Positions 26,589 through 35,700 of a DNA stretch of 64,000 nt are shown here, in pieces. The notes under the pieces were generated by a model. That model worked only from the letters and a program-made list of their open reading frames with translations, was not told where the DNA came from and ran no database searches. Positions within the stretch are counted from its first letter, which is position 1. Every line of letters begins with the position of its first letter. The translations under genes and the position numbers were made by a program. The stretch is from Bacteroidota bacterium (GTDB taxonomy: Bacteria; Bacteroidota; Bacteroidia; JAFLBG01): NCBI GenBank assembly GCA_017303975.1, contig JAFLBG010000001.1, positions 1-64,000 on the forward strand. Reading direction: 5' to 3'.

Positions 26589-26620
26589 CAAAGATACACG
26601 GGTAGAGTGCAACAAAACAA
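26589..26620 (-). promoter_or_regulatory. Promoter of the exported-protein gene
   Basis: TATCTTTG (minus strand, 26596-26589) exactly fits the -7 box, followed by CGC. TTG at 26620-26618 with a 21-base spacer can serve as the -33 element. It lies inside the longest version of the open frame, so the protein must start downstream of it. Confidence 0.6.
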
Positions 26621-26772
26621 GTGTTTGGGGAAATATATTTTTGAGGGCTGATTTGAATATCCACTTCTATTTAAACACCTATAATTAAGATCTTCAAATC
26701 ACTTTTTTATATGTAATTTTTATATTGTAATCACGAATTTTTATATCCTACCGTCAAAAAACGTTAATTTGT

Positions 26773-26817
26773 TGAATGGATTCATGAAATTCATGTAAAA
26801 ATTGTGAATGCATTCAC
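26773..26817. promoter_or_regulatory. Three phased palindromes upstream of lepA
   Basis: TGAATGGATTCA (26773-26784), CATGAAATTCATG (26783-26795) and GTGAATGCATTCAC (26804-26817) are inverted repeats sharing TGAA/TTCA half-sites. Their centres are at 26778.5, 26789 and 26810.5, about one and two helical turns apart. They lie in the divergent region between the exported-protein gene and lepA. This looks like an operator array for a dimeric regulator, identity unknown. Confidence 0.5.
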
Positions 26818-26871
26818 AGAATTAACGAAAACGTTCGATTTTTAAACAACTCAACCTATCTTATAATTCCT

Positions 26872-26879
26872 TACTTTTG
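26872..26879 (+). promoter_or_regulatory. -7 promoter element of lepA
   Basis: TACTTTTG matches TAnnTTTG and is followed by CA. The lepA ATG at 26887 is only 8 bases downstream, so the transcript would have a very short or no leader. Confidence 0.6.
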
Positions 26880-26886
26880 CACAGCT

Positions 26887-28677
26887 ATGGAAAACATTAG
26901 AAATTTTTGCATTATTGCTCATATCGACCACGGAAAAAGCACGTTGGCCGATCGTTTGTTAGAATACACTAAAACCGTGTCTAAGCGTGACATGCAGGCT
27001 CAAGTGTTAGATGATATGGATTTGGAGCGTGAGCGCGGTATTACCATTAAAAGCCATGCTATTCAAATGGATTATGAGTTGAATGGTAAAAAATATGTAC
27101 TTAATTTGATTGATACTCCGGGGCACGTAGATTTTTCTTACGAGGTTTCTCGTTCTATTGCTGCCTGCGAAGGCGCTTTGCTTATTGTAGATGCAGCACA
27201 AGGGATACAAGCACAAACGATATCTAACCTGTATCTAGCTCTAGGCAATGATTTAGAAATAATTCCTGTTTTAAATAAAATAGATTTGCCTAGCGCAGAG
27301 CCCGAAGTTGTGAAAGACCAAATTGTAGATTTGTTGGGATGCAAGCGCGAAGAAATAATTGGCGCTAGCGGCAAAACGGGTCTTGGTGTGTATGATATCC
27401 TTGCTGCTATCGTAGAGAGGATTCCAGCACCTAAAGGAGATCCTAAAGCCCCTCTTCAAGCCTTAATATTCGATTCTGTTTACAATTCATTCCGTGGTAT
27501 TATTGCCTATTACAAGATTGTAAATGGCACCATGAAGAAAAACGAAATAGTAAAGTTCATGAACACCGACACACAGTACGGAGCTGATGAGATAGGTGTA
27601 CTTCGACTTCAAATGGAGCCTCACGACCAAATAAGTGCGGGTAATGTCGGGTATATTATTTCCGGTATAAAAGAAGCAAAAGACGTAAAAGTGGGTGATA
27701 CGATTACTTCTGTTGCAAATCCTTGCGAAAAAGCTATTGAAGGATTTGCAGAGGTTAAACCAATGGTATTTGCTGGTATTTATCCGGTAGATACTGAGGA
27801 TTACGAGGAGTTGCGCGCATCCATGGATAAGTTAAAATTAAACGATGCTTCCATTACCTATGAACCGGAATCTTCGGCTGCACTTGGTTTTGGCTTTAGA
27901 TGTGGCTTCTTGGGTATGTTGCACATGGAGATTATTCAAGAGCGATTGGAGCGCGAGTTTAATATGACTGTTATTACAACGGTTCCAAACGTATCGTACA
28001 AAGCCTTTACTACCAAGGGAATTGAGATGGCTGTAAATAATCCGTCTGATTTGCCTGATTTCAGTACGCTTGATAGGGTTGAAGAACCTTACATAAAATC
28101 TACTATTATTACGAAGTCCGATTATATAGGACAAATTATTTCGTTGTGTTTAGAAAAGCGCGGTGTTATAATGAACCAAACCTACTTAACCACCGACCGT
28201 GTAGAACTTATATTTGAAATGCCATTGGGCGAAATTGTATTTGATTTTTACGATAGATTAAAAACTGTTTCTCGTGGGTATGCTTCGTTTGACTATCAGC
28301 CATTGGATTACAGAACATCGGACTTGGTTAAACTAGATATCTTAATTAATGGTGACCAGGTGGATGCCTTGTCAGCATTGATACACAGACAAAACTCCTA
28401 TACATTCGGAAAAAAGATTTGTGAAAAACTGAAAGAATTAATTCCTCGTCAACAGTTCCAAATAGCCATACAGGCTGCTATTGGTGCTAAAATTATATCG
28501 AGAGAAACTATATCTGCTTTACGTAAAGATGTAACTGCAAAATGTTATGGTGGAGATATTTCGCGTAAACGTAAATTATTAGAAAAACAGAAAGAGGGTA
28601 AAAAACGTATGCGCCAAGTTGGAAGTGTAGAAATTCCACAAAGCGCATTTATGGCGGTGTTGAAGCTGAATGATTAA
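26887..28677 (+). CDS. lepA: Elongation factor 4 (LepA)
   Basis: A 596-residue translational GTPase. The G1 loop is AHIDHGKST (11-19), G2 lies in [10 protein letters not shown]3 is DTPGH, and G4 is [11 protein letters not shown]. The C-terminal LepA-specific domain ends [21 protein letters not shown] in typical fashion. It back-translocates or remodels stalled ribosomes. Length is typical. Palindromes upstream suggest regulation. Confidence 0.98.
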   Translation: MENIRNFCIIAHIDHGKSTLADRLLEYTKTVSKRDMQAQVLDDMDLERERGITIKSHAIQMDYELNGKKYVLNLIDTPGHVDFSYEVSRSIAACEGALLIVDAAQGIQAQTISNLYLALGNDLEIIPVLNKIDLPSAEPEVVKDQIVDLLGCKREEIIGASGKTGLGVYDILAAIVERIPAPKGDPKAPLQALIFDSVYNSFRGIIAYYKIVNGTMKKNEIVKFMNTDTQYGADEIGVLRLQMEPHDQISAGNVGYIISGIKEAKDVKVGDTITSVANPCEKAIEGFAEVKPMVFAGIYPVDTEDYEELRASMDKLKLNDASITYEPESSAALGFGFRCGFLGMLHMEIIQERLEREFNMTVITTVPNVSYKAFTTKGIEMAVNNPSDLPDFSTLDRVEEPYIKSTIITKSDYIGQIISLCLEKRGVIMNQTYLTTDRVELIFEMPLGEIVFDFYDRLKTVSRGYASFDYQPLDYRTSDLVKLDILINGDQVDALSALIHRQNSYTFGKKICEKLKELIPRQQFQIAIQAAIGAKIISRETISALRKDVTAKCYGGDISRKRKLLEKQKEGKKRMRQVGSVEIPQSAFMAVLKLND

Positions 28678-28718
28678 TGATAATGGCTTCTTAAATATTG
28701 AAGCTTAAATCTTATTTC

Positions 28719-28898
28719 TTATTTAAGCGTACCGTTTTTCTCTGCTTCTTTGTTGTAGATGTTTATTCTTCTAACCCACAATATAAGGGCTGCAAAACAA
28801 ATTACGATAAATAATACATTAGGACCATCGCCCAATTTTTCGATTATTTTAAAAGAAGCTTCAAAAAGTTCTCCTATTCCGTAGAAAAATTCTGTCAT
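28719..28898 (-). CDS. Small DUF6341-like membrane protein
   Basis: A 59-residue minus-strand frame starting with ATG at 28898 (MTEFFYGIGELFEASFKIIE) with one central membrane helix (NVLFIVICFAALILWV) and a charged C terminus. It resembles the short DUF6341 proteins of Flavobacteriales (xxFFxxIxxLFE..., one helix with W near its end). It is divergent from a DUF6427-like gene, its usual neighbour in that group. Function unknown. The resemblance is from memory and needs an HMM search. Confidence 0.55.
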   Translation of the reverse strand: MTEFFYGIGELFEASFKIIEKLGDGPNVLFIVICFAALILWVRRINIYNKEAEKNGTLK

Positions 28899-28952
28899 AG
28901 TTCTTATTTTGTACTAATATACACTTTTTTGTATTTAATTAAATAAACCACC

Positions 28953-29921
28953 GTGATCAATTTTTTTAGAAACAACACCCCTTTTGCAACAATAATCATT
29001 TGTGTTTTGGGTGTATTACTTTGGTTTTCGGGGTTTTTAAATAGTACTTCTATAATCGTAAAACACGAAATGCCGTTGTTCGAAACAATAGCATTTTCGT
29101 ATAACAAAGCCTCCATAGCGGTAAGCGCCTTCTCTTTATTACTTATTTTAGGAAGCAGCCTCTTATTAAACCGACTTTGCAATGATTACGAGTTATTAGG
29201 CAGACCAAACTATGTTGTGGGTTTAATTTATTTGCTTATCTGCTGCTCTTTACCCGGCTTGTTAAAACCTAACGCATTTCATTTTTCAAACATTATAATT
29301 GTGTTGGGGCTTCAAAGGCTTTTATCCGGCTACAGACAAACCTCTGCCCTCTCTTCTGTTTTTGATTCGTCTTTGCTGTTCGGCATTGCCACATTGTTTG
29401 ATTTTTCTAGTGTTACATTGGTATTGTTTGTTTGGATTTCTATTGCCATTATCCGCCCGTTTAATTGGCAAGAATGGGTTATCCCCGTTATCGGCTTCAT
29501 TATACCGTATTTATTTTTGGGTGTGTATTTCTTTTGGATTGACCGAATTGATTATCTTATTTACGATAAAATGCTTTACAATATTATTTACGAGCCGTTT
29601 GTTTTAAACTTTACAAGTAAGGAAATGCCTGTAATATATACCCTTTTGGCTATTCTTATTTTTTCTCTTTTTAATTACTTTACAGGAGGAGTAACACCCA
29701 AACTAAAATCGCAAAAGGTACTTCAGGTGCTTTTGGTTTTGCTTTTTGTAAACCTAATTGGTGTGTTGTTTTCGAGGGAAATTGGGTATGAAATGCTTGC
29801 ACAGTGTGCAATTCCACTGTCGGTATTTATTGGGCGGTATTTGTATGTGATTAGACGACCGTTTTTTTCTGAATTGTTCTTCTTTTTGCTGTTAGCCGTT
29901 ATTATTGTGTGTAAATTTTAG
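28953..29921 (+). CDS. DUF6427-like polytopic membrane protein
   Basis: A 322-residue protein with about nine hydrophobic helices. The start MINFFRNNTPFATIIICVLGVLLW and the central RLLSGYRQTSALSSVFDSSLLFGIATLF segment recall the DUF6427 family of Bacteroidota. GTG at 28953 is the start. Function is unknown. It is followed after 3 bases by a serine hydrolase gene on the same strand, so they may be cotranscribed. Confidence 0.55.
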   Translation: MINFFRNNTPFATIIICVLGVLLWFSGFLNSTSIIVKHEMPLFETIAFSYNKASIAVSAFSLLLILGSSLLLNRLCNDYELLGRPNYVVGLIYLLICCSLPGLLKPNAFHFSNIIIVLGLQRLLSGYRQTSALSSVFDSSLLFGIATLFDFSSVTLVLFVWISIAIIRPFNWQEWVIPVIGFIIPYLFLGVYFFWIDRIDYLIYDKMLYNIIYEPFVLNFTSKEMPVIYTLLAILIFSLFNYFTGGVTPKLKSQKVLQVLLVLLFVNLIGVLFSREIGYEMLAQCAIPLSVFIGRYLYVIRRPFFSELFFFLLLAVIIVCKF

Positions 29922-29924
29922 TGT

Positions 29925-31121
29925 ATGTTGGTAAAACAACAAGGTGTTCTGTTTTTTATATTTATTTGTTCAATAGGAACATACGCACAAAAAACAAAAA
30001 CAGAAAAAATAGATTCGCTATTAAAAAAATTATATTACTCTAACCAGTTTAATGGAGCAGTGTTGATTAGGGAAAAAGAAAAGGTTATATATAAAAAAGG
30101 TTATGGATGGGCCGACTATAACAAAAAGGATACTATTGATTCGAATACCCGTTTTCATATAGCATCCATATCAAAACCTTTTACAGCTATTGCTATCATG
30201 CTTTTAAGAGACGAAGGAAAATTAGTCCTGAGTGATGATATCACGAAATACCTACCCGAATTGACCCACTATAAGGGCATTACGATACGACATCTATTAC
30301 AGCACACCTCGGGTATTAACTATCCTGAAAACTTGAAAGGCAATCGCGAATTCAAGCTTTTTGAAAAAAAATATTTAGACACTATTCCCAAAAAGGACCA
30401 ACCTTACTACCAAACAAATGAGTTTAATTTACGGTATTTGGCAACCTGCAAACCAAAACTATTTAATACACCGGGCGAAAAATTTATGTATAGTAACATT
30501 GCCTATAGCTTATTACCTATAATTATTACTCGCATTACTCACATTAAGTTTGAAACATTTATGGAAAACAATGTTTTTAAACCGTCTGGTATGCATAACA
30601 CTTTTATTTACAATGGAAGAATGGACGATACACTAACAAATTTTGCACGACCAGATATGACAAAAACGTGCAAAGGCGATGATGTAAATGGAAGCAATAT
30701 GATTTGTGCTTCTATTGAAGACATGAATATGTTTGATATTGCATTGTTTTCGGAAAAACTAATTCGACTAAAAACCTTGCAAGAAATGATTACAACAAGT
30801 GTTATTGATGATAAAATCTTAAATACAAAATATGGTCTTGGGTGGGAACTTTTTTCTAACAAGCACGATTCGCTAATTTATCATATGGGAAATTATTTAT
30901 CTTATACAACACAGTATAAACACTGTGCTAAAAATGATTATACGATACTAATTTTTATGAATATGGAAAAGGGGAATACTAAACTATATGTTTCCCGTTT
31001 TATAGAATGCCTATTAAAAAACGATTACAAACGCTTAAACGCACTTAAGCTCTTCAATCCTCCCAAATACTGGTTTAAAAAGAAAAAAATTCCCAAAAAG
31101 TATAGGATAGATTATAATTAA
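29925..31121 (+). CDS. Secreted serine hydrolase of the class C beta-lactamase fold
   Basis: A 398-residue protein with signal peptide (GVLFFIFICSIGTYAQ). The penicillin-binding-protein-like fold shows SxxK as SISK (Ser81, Lys84), the HTSGI segment, and YSN near residue 185 as the second motif. A third motif is probably HMG late in the sequence, in place of KTG. This family includes esterases, D-aminopeptidases and beta-lactamase-like proteins. The substrate cannot be told. A second member lies at 55937-57106. Confidence 0.8.
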   Translation: MLVKQQGVLFFIFICSIGTYAQKTKTEKIDSLLKKLYYSNQFNGAVLIREKEKVIYKKGYGWADYNKKDTIDSNTRFHIASISKPFTAIAIMLLRDEGKLVLSDDITKYLPELTHYKGITIRHLLQHTSGINYPENLKGNREFKLFEKKYLDTIPKKDQPYYQTNEFNLRYLATCKPKLFNTPGEKFMYSNIAYSLLPIIITRITHIKFETFMENNVFKPSGMHNTFIYNGRMDDTLTNFARPDMTKTCKGDDVNGSNMICASIEDMNMFDIALFSEKLIRLKTLQEMITTSVIDDKILNTKYGLGWELFSNKHDSLIYHMGNYLSYTTQYKHCAKNDYTILIFMNMEKGNTKLYVSRFIECLLKNDYKRLNALKLFNPPKYWFKKKKIPKKYRIDYN

Positions 31122-31161
31122 CCACATAATAACTAAATTAGTACAAACTAAATTTTTTACT

Positions 31162-31866
31162 ATGCGTTTTGGAGTAGTTATTTTTCCCGGTTCTAATTGT
31201 GATCAAGACATGATTTATGTGTTGAAAAAAATAATGGGACAAGATGTTGTTGAATTGTGGCATAAAGACACAGACTTACAAAACACCGATTTTATTGTAC
31301 TTCCCGGTGGATTTTCGTACGGAGATTATTTGCGCTCTGGCGCAATTGCCCGTTTTTCGCCTATCATGGAAAAGGTAACGGAGTTTGCTAACAAGGGCGG
31401 ATATTTAATGGGCGTTTGCAATGGTTTTCAAATATTGTGCGAAGCGGGTTTGGTTCCGGGTGCATTGATGCACAATGCAGAGAGAAAATTTATTTGCAAA
31501 AATGTATTTATAAAATCCGAAACAACAGGCACTCTGCTTACCAAACACATACCTCAACACAAGGCACTTAAAATACCTATTGCACACGGAGAAGGAAATT
31601 ATTATGCAGATGCCGAAACACTAAAACAACTAAACACCAACGGGCAAGTGCTTTTTAGATACTGCAACGAGAATGGCGAAATAACAACCGCGTCAAATCC
31701 TAACGGTGCTATTGAAAACATTGCAGGTGTTTGCAATGCGGGCAAAAATGTATTTGGTATGATGCCACACCCGGAAAGAGCCGCAGACAAAAACCTTGGA
31801 AATACAGATGGTTCCTTGTTATTTGAGTCTATGTTAAAAGAGCTGTTAGTAAAGGCTTCGGTATAA
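31162..31866 (+). CDS. purQ: Phosphoribosylformylglycinamidine synthase, glutaminase subunit
   Basis: A 234-residue class I glutamine amidotransferase that feeds ammonia to PurL in purine synthesis. The start MRFGVVIFPGSNCDQD is diagnostic. The nucleophile is Cys86 in GVCNGFQ, and the His/Glu pair is in MPHPERAAD. A free-standing PurQ implies a separate PurL and PurS elsewhere, not the fused PurL of many Bacteroidota. Confidence 0.95.
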   Translation: MRFGVVIFPGSNCDQDMIYVLKKIMGQDVVELWHKDTDLQNTDFIVLPGGFSYGDYLRSGAIARFSPIMEKVTEFANKGGYLMGVCNGFQILCEAGLVPGALMHNAERKFICKNVFIKSETTGTLLTKHIPQHKALKIPIAHGEGNYYADAETLKQLNTNGQVLFRYCNENGEITTASNPNGAIENIAGVCNAGKNVFGMMPHPERAADKNLGNTDGSLLFESMLKELLVKASV

Positions 31867-31896
31867 TTATCGTATCCTACCGATTCGTAAAAACCA

Positions 31897-32715
31897 TTAA
31901 TTAGCCTTTGCTATTGGATTGGCTAAACCGGAATACGAAACTAAATCCATTTTTATAGAACCCACTAAAATTTCGGCTTCTGCCCTTACAGGTATGTGAT
32001 TTTTATCGTCCGTAATCCACACTGTTAAATCTTCTTCGTGCTTAAATACCCGTCCCTTCTGAATTACAGGACGAAATTTTAAACAATTGAATTTGCCAAT
32101 TCCTATTTTTATCGTTTCTTTTCCAACGTATTTTATTTTTAGCGGATACACTTCGTTGTCTACAAAACAGGTAGAGGCCTCAAAAATATCGCCATACTTG
32201 GCATTTGTAAAATCCATGCAACGTGCTTCGTAAAAAGCAGAAATCATGTCTTGTGTGTTAGTAGGAATATCGAATGTTTTTCCACCACCTACATCAACTT
32301 TATTCTTGTAATGATTGAAAAAATAATCTTGGCTATCGGTATATCCGCCCTCCTTTATTCGTCTTACAAACAACCATGGAAAAAGAGCCTCTTCGTCAAT
32401 ATAACTTTCGTATCTATCGCGCACTTTAAAAAACCAATCGAAGGTACCTTTTGAATTGCCCGTTCCAACAACGTGTAAAGCCTTTCGAGAACCAAATGTT
32501 TTTGTTTCGTCTTTTATTTCAAGTACTGCTTCGCCTGCATCCATAAAACCATAGCGCAAATGGTATGTAAGCACTTCTCCTTTTTTAAAAGAGTTTACCT
32601 CCATTTTACGGAACTCTACCTTTTTTCCTGCTGTATCAACCACCACAACCTCGTTTCGCTTTGAAAAAGCAAAACCTATAAGCGCAATGCACGCAAGTAG
32701 AATTATTTTTTTCAT
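31897..32715 (-). CDS. DUF3108 domain protein
   Basis: A 272-residue exported protein with signal peptide (MKKIILLACIALIGFAFS). The DUF3108 signature is clear: GEVLTYHLRYGFMDAGEAVLEI near the N terminus, VGTGNSKGTFDWFFKVRDRYESYID, and a second half with GKFNCLKFRPV and DLTVWITDDKNHIPVRAEAEI. This is a periplasmic beta-rich family of unknown role, common near transport or lipid genes. ATG at 32715 is chosen because it is the start of a normal signal peptide. The frame runs to 32742. Confidence 0.85.
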   Translation of the reverse strand: MKKIILLACIALIGFAFSKRNEVVVVDTAGKKVEFRKMEVNSFKKGEVLTYHLRYGFMDAGEAVLEIKDETKTFGSRKALHVVGTGNSKGTFDWFFKVRDRYESYIDEEALFPWLFVRRIKEGGYTDSQDYFFNHYKNKVDVGGGKTFDIPTNTQDMISAFYEARCMDFTNAKYGDIFEASTCFVDNEVYPLKIKYVGKETIKIGIGKFNCLKFRPVIQKGRVFKHEEDLTVWITDDKNHIPVRAEAEILVGSIKMDLVSYSGLANPIAKAN

Positions 32716-32765
32716 AGTTACCATCTTCATATCAATACACATGCAAATGATGTGCCAATACCTAC

Positions 32766-35700
32766 TTATACGACAATGTTGACAATTTTGTTCGGTACCA
32801 CTATAATTTTTTTAGGTGCTTTTCCTTCTAGAATTTTTTGCGTTTGTTCAAGCGCAAGCACCTCTTTTTCAACATCTTCCTTGCTTAATGCCAAATCTAA
32901 TTCATGGAAAAATTTTGTTTTTCCGTTGATGGAAACCGGGTATTTGAAAGAACTTTCAACTAAGTATTCCTCCTTAAATTCGGGAAATTGAGCATTTACA
33001 ATGCTTTTATACCCATGCGGAATAGCGTTAATATCAAAGCTTTCGCCATACTGTAATTTAGCCCATAGCATTTCGGCTATATGCGGTGCATACGGAGCAA
33101 TGATAATAGCCAAAGGCTCCAAAATAGCTTTTTTGTTGCATTTTAAGTCGGTTAATTCATTTACACAAATCATAAAATTGCTTACCGAGGTATTGAACGA
33201 AAAACGCTCAATATCATCAACTACTTTTTTAATGGTTTTGTGTAACGCCTTTAATTCCTCTTTTGTAGGGGCATCGTTGCTTACATTGAAAGCTCCAACC
33301 CCTCCCTGACCCTCCCCCGGGAGGGAATGATATAGTCTCCACAATTTTTTTAAGAAGCCGTGCACGCCTGTAATACCATTGGTATTCCACGGTTTATGTT
33401 GCTCCAATGGACCCAAAAACATTTCATACAAGCGTAGTGTGTCTGCGCTGTAGTCACGAACAATATCATCTGGATTTACAACATTGTATTTGGATTTGGA
33501 CATTTTTTCTGACTCTCGTCCACAAATGTATTTTCCATCCTCTTCACAAAAAATTTCATCAATTAATAGTGATTTATATCTTTCACTATTTTTAAATCCC
33601 TGAACGTCTAGCTCGTTAGAAATTGGATCGACAAGACTAATATCTACATGAACAGGATGAACACTTTGCATCTTTTCTGCTAACGTAATGCTATTAAATC
33701 CTAGTTGTTTTTGTCTTTCCAACTCATTTCTTTGTATTGACTCGATTAATTGATCTTTTAAACCTTTGTTGAAATTATCATACGATGATTTTGGGACAAT
33801 GTACTTTTGAGCATTTGGCATACCATTCACATCTAAATTATCAAGAAATGGCATGGTAAGACCTGTTGAAAAACCATACACAAACGCACTCACCCCCTGT
33901 ATCATCCCTTGATTAATCAACTTTTTAGCGGGTTCTTGAATATTGATATAACCTAAGTCGGCTAAAAACTTTGTCCAGAAACGCACATAGAGCAAATGCC
34001 CTGTAGCGTGCTCTGCACCGCCAATGTACAAATCTACATTTTGCCAATAATCAGCAGCTTCTTTAGATACAAACTCATTTGGATTTTTTGCATCCATGTA
34101 ACGCAAGTAATACCAGCTACTTCCAGCCCAACCGGGCATAGTGGTAGTTTCCAAAGGAAAAGCGGCCCCTCCTAAATCCTCCCCATTAGGGAGGACTTTT
34201 GTGTCGAGCTCCGATTTTAATTTTTGCACGACCCTATCTACATCAGCAAGTATTTCCTCGTTTTTATACCGAACTACTGAAAACCCCGCTAATTCAAGTT
34301 GTTGGGTTCTCAATTCATCTTGTTCTTTCTGAAAATCATGGTACTTACCATCTACTTCAATAACAACCTTTTTTTCTAAGCAAACAAAGTCTGCAATACT
34401 TGTGCCTATTACATGTTGTCTTCGAATTTTATAACCCAACTGCTCCTTTCGAATATGCTCCCAAAGCACTGACTCTGCCTCAGTTTGATCTTTTCTTTTT
34501 TCTCTTGACAACTCCTTTGTAGCAGGCCAAATAGTTTTATCAGCAGTATGAAACGAAGGGCTTGCCTTCCCCTCTCCCCTCTGGGGAGAGCCGGAGTGGG
34601 GCCTATACATCCAACCCTTAGCCCTTGCTAATGGCGGCTCTCCTGTTTCGGTAGGTAAAAATTTATCTATTTCGGGCAATTCAATTGGTAGGTCTTTTTC
34701 ATCTACTGCATAAGGAATTCCGTCTTTGTAATAGATAGGAATAGGCTCTCCCCAATAGCGTTGGCGGCCAAACACGGCATCACGCAAACGATAATTTATT
34801 TCTCTTTTTCCTAATCCACTTTTTTCAATTTCGTCAATCGCCTTCTTCATGGCTTGTTTCACGTCCATGCCATTTAAAAAATCCGAATTAACTAGTGTTC
34901 CCTCCTTTGCTTCGTATGCTTCCTTACTTATATCGCCTCCCTTAACAACCTCGGTAATGGGCAAATTGAAGTGCTTTGCAAATGCATAGTCGCGGCTATC
35001 GTGCGCAGGAACTGCCATTACAGCACCTGTTCCATATCCGGCTAAAACATAATCGCCAATCCAAACAGGAATAGGCTTTTGCGTAAACGGATGTAACACA
35101 TAAGAACCTGTAAACTGCCCACTGATGCGCTTTACATCAGCTTGTCGTTCGCGCTCACTTCTATTTTTAGATACTTGTACGTATTCATCAACAGCCTTTT
35201 TATTCTCCGGTGTTGTTATTTGGCTTACCAATTCATGTTCCGGAGCAAGTGTTACAAAAGAAACACCGAAAACGGTATCTGGTCTAGTTGTAAAAACCTC
35301 TATCTCAAACTTTGAACTTTCAACTTTGAACTTTAAACTAGTACCTTCCGATCGTCCTATCCAATTGCGTTGCGCCTCTTTGATACTTTCGCTCCAATCT
35401 ATTCCATCTAAATCTTTTAGTAAACGCTCTGCATAAGCCGTAATTCGAAGGCTCCACTGCTTCATCATTTTTCTTTCTACCGGATAGCCTCCTCGTTCGG
35501 ATACACCATCTTTTACCTCATCATTGGCCAACACTGTTCCCAATTGCGGACACCAGTTTACAACAGCTTCTCCCAAGTACGCCAAACGATACTCTTGCAA
35601 TACCATTTGCTTTTCTGCTTCCGAAAGCTCTTTCCAAGCCTTGCCAACGTTTTCGTGCTTTGTATTTTGTGTTTCGAATTTTTGTATAAGCGTCTCTATT

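Larger units (their letters stand above)
34165..34602 (-). mobile_element. Mobile element: DUF559 nuclease between inverted hairpin repeats
   Basis: This 438-bp block (exactly 146 codons) in leuS starts and ends with related sequences in inverted orientation: GCCCCTCC at 34165-34172 and GGAGTGGGGC at 34593-34602, each next to a G/C-rich hairpin on the inside. Between them lies a DUF559 domain (about residues 549-652 of the fusion) with [32 protein letters not shown], Asp593, Glu604 and Asp606 ([16 protein letters not shown]). These match the PD-(D/E)XK/Vsr-like fold. Removing the block would rejoin LeuRS sequence nearly seamlessly. Mobility is inferred. Confidence 0.75.

Noticed and set aside
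34165-34602. Intein in leuS
   Set aside because: No Cys/Ser at the block start and no HN-Cys/Ser/Thr at the end. The block boundaries are G/C-rich hairpin repeats, not splice motifs.
34165-34602. DUF559 as an independent gene with its own start and stop
   Set aside because: The frame runs through without stop into leuS on both sides and no promoter-like box is seen just before it. An internal ATG exists just outside the block but no stop follows until the leuS end.
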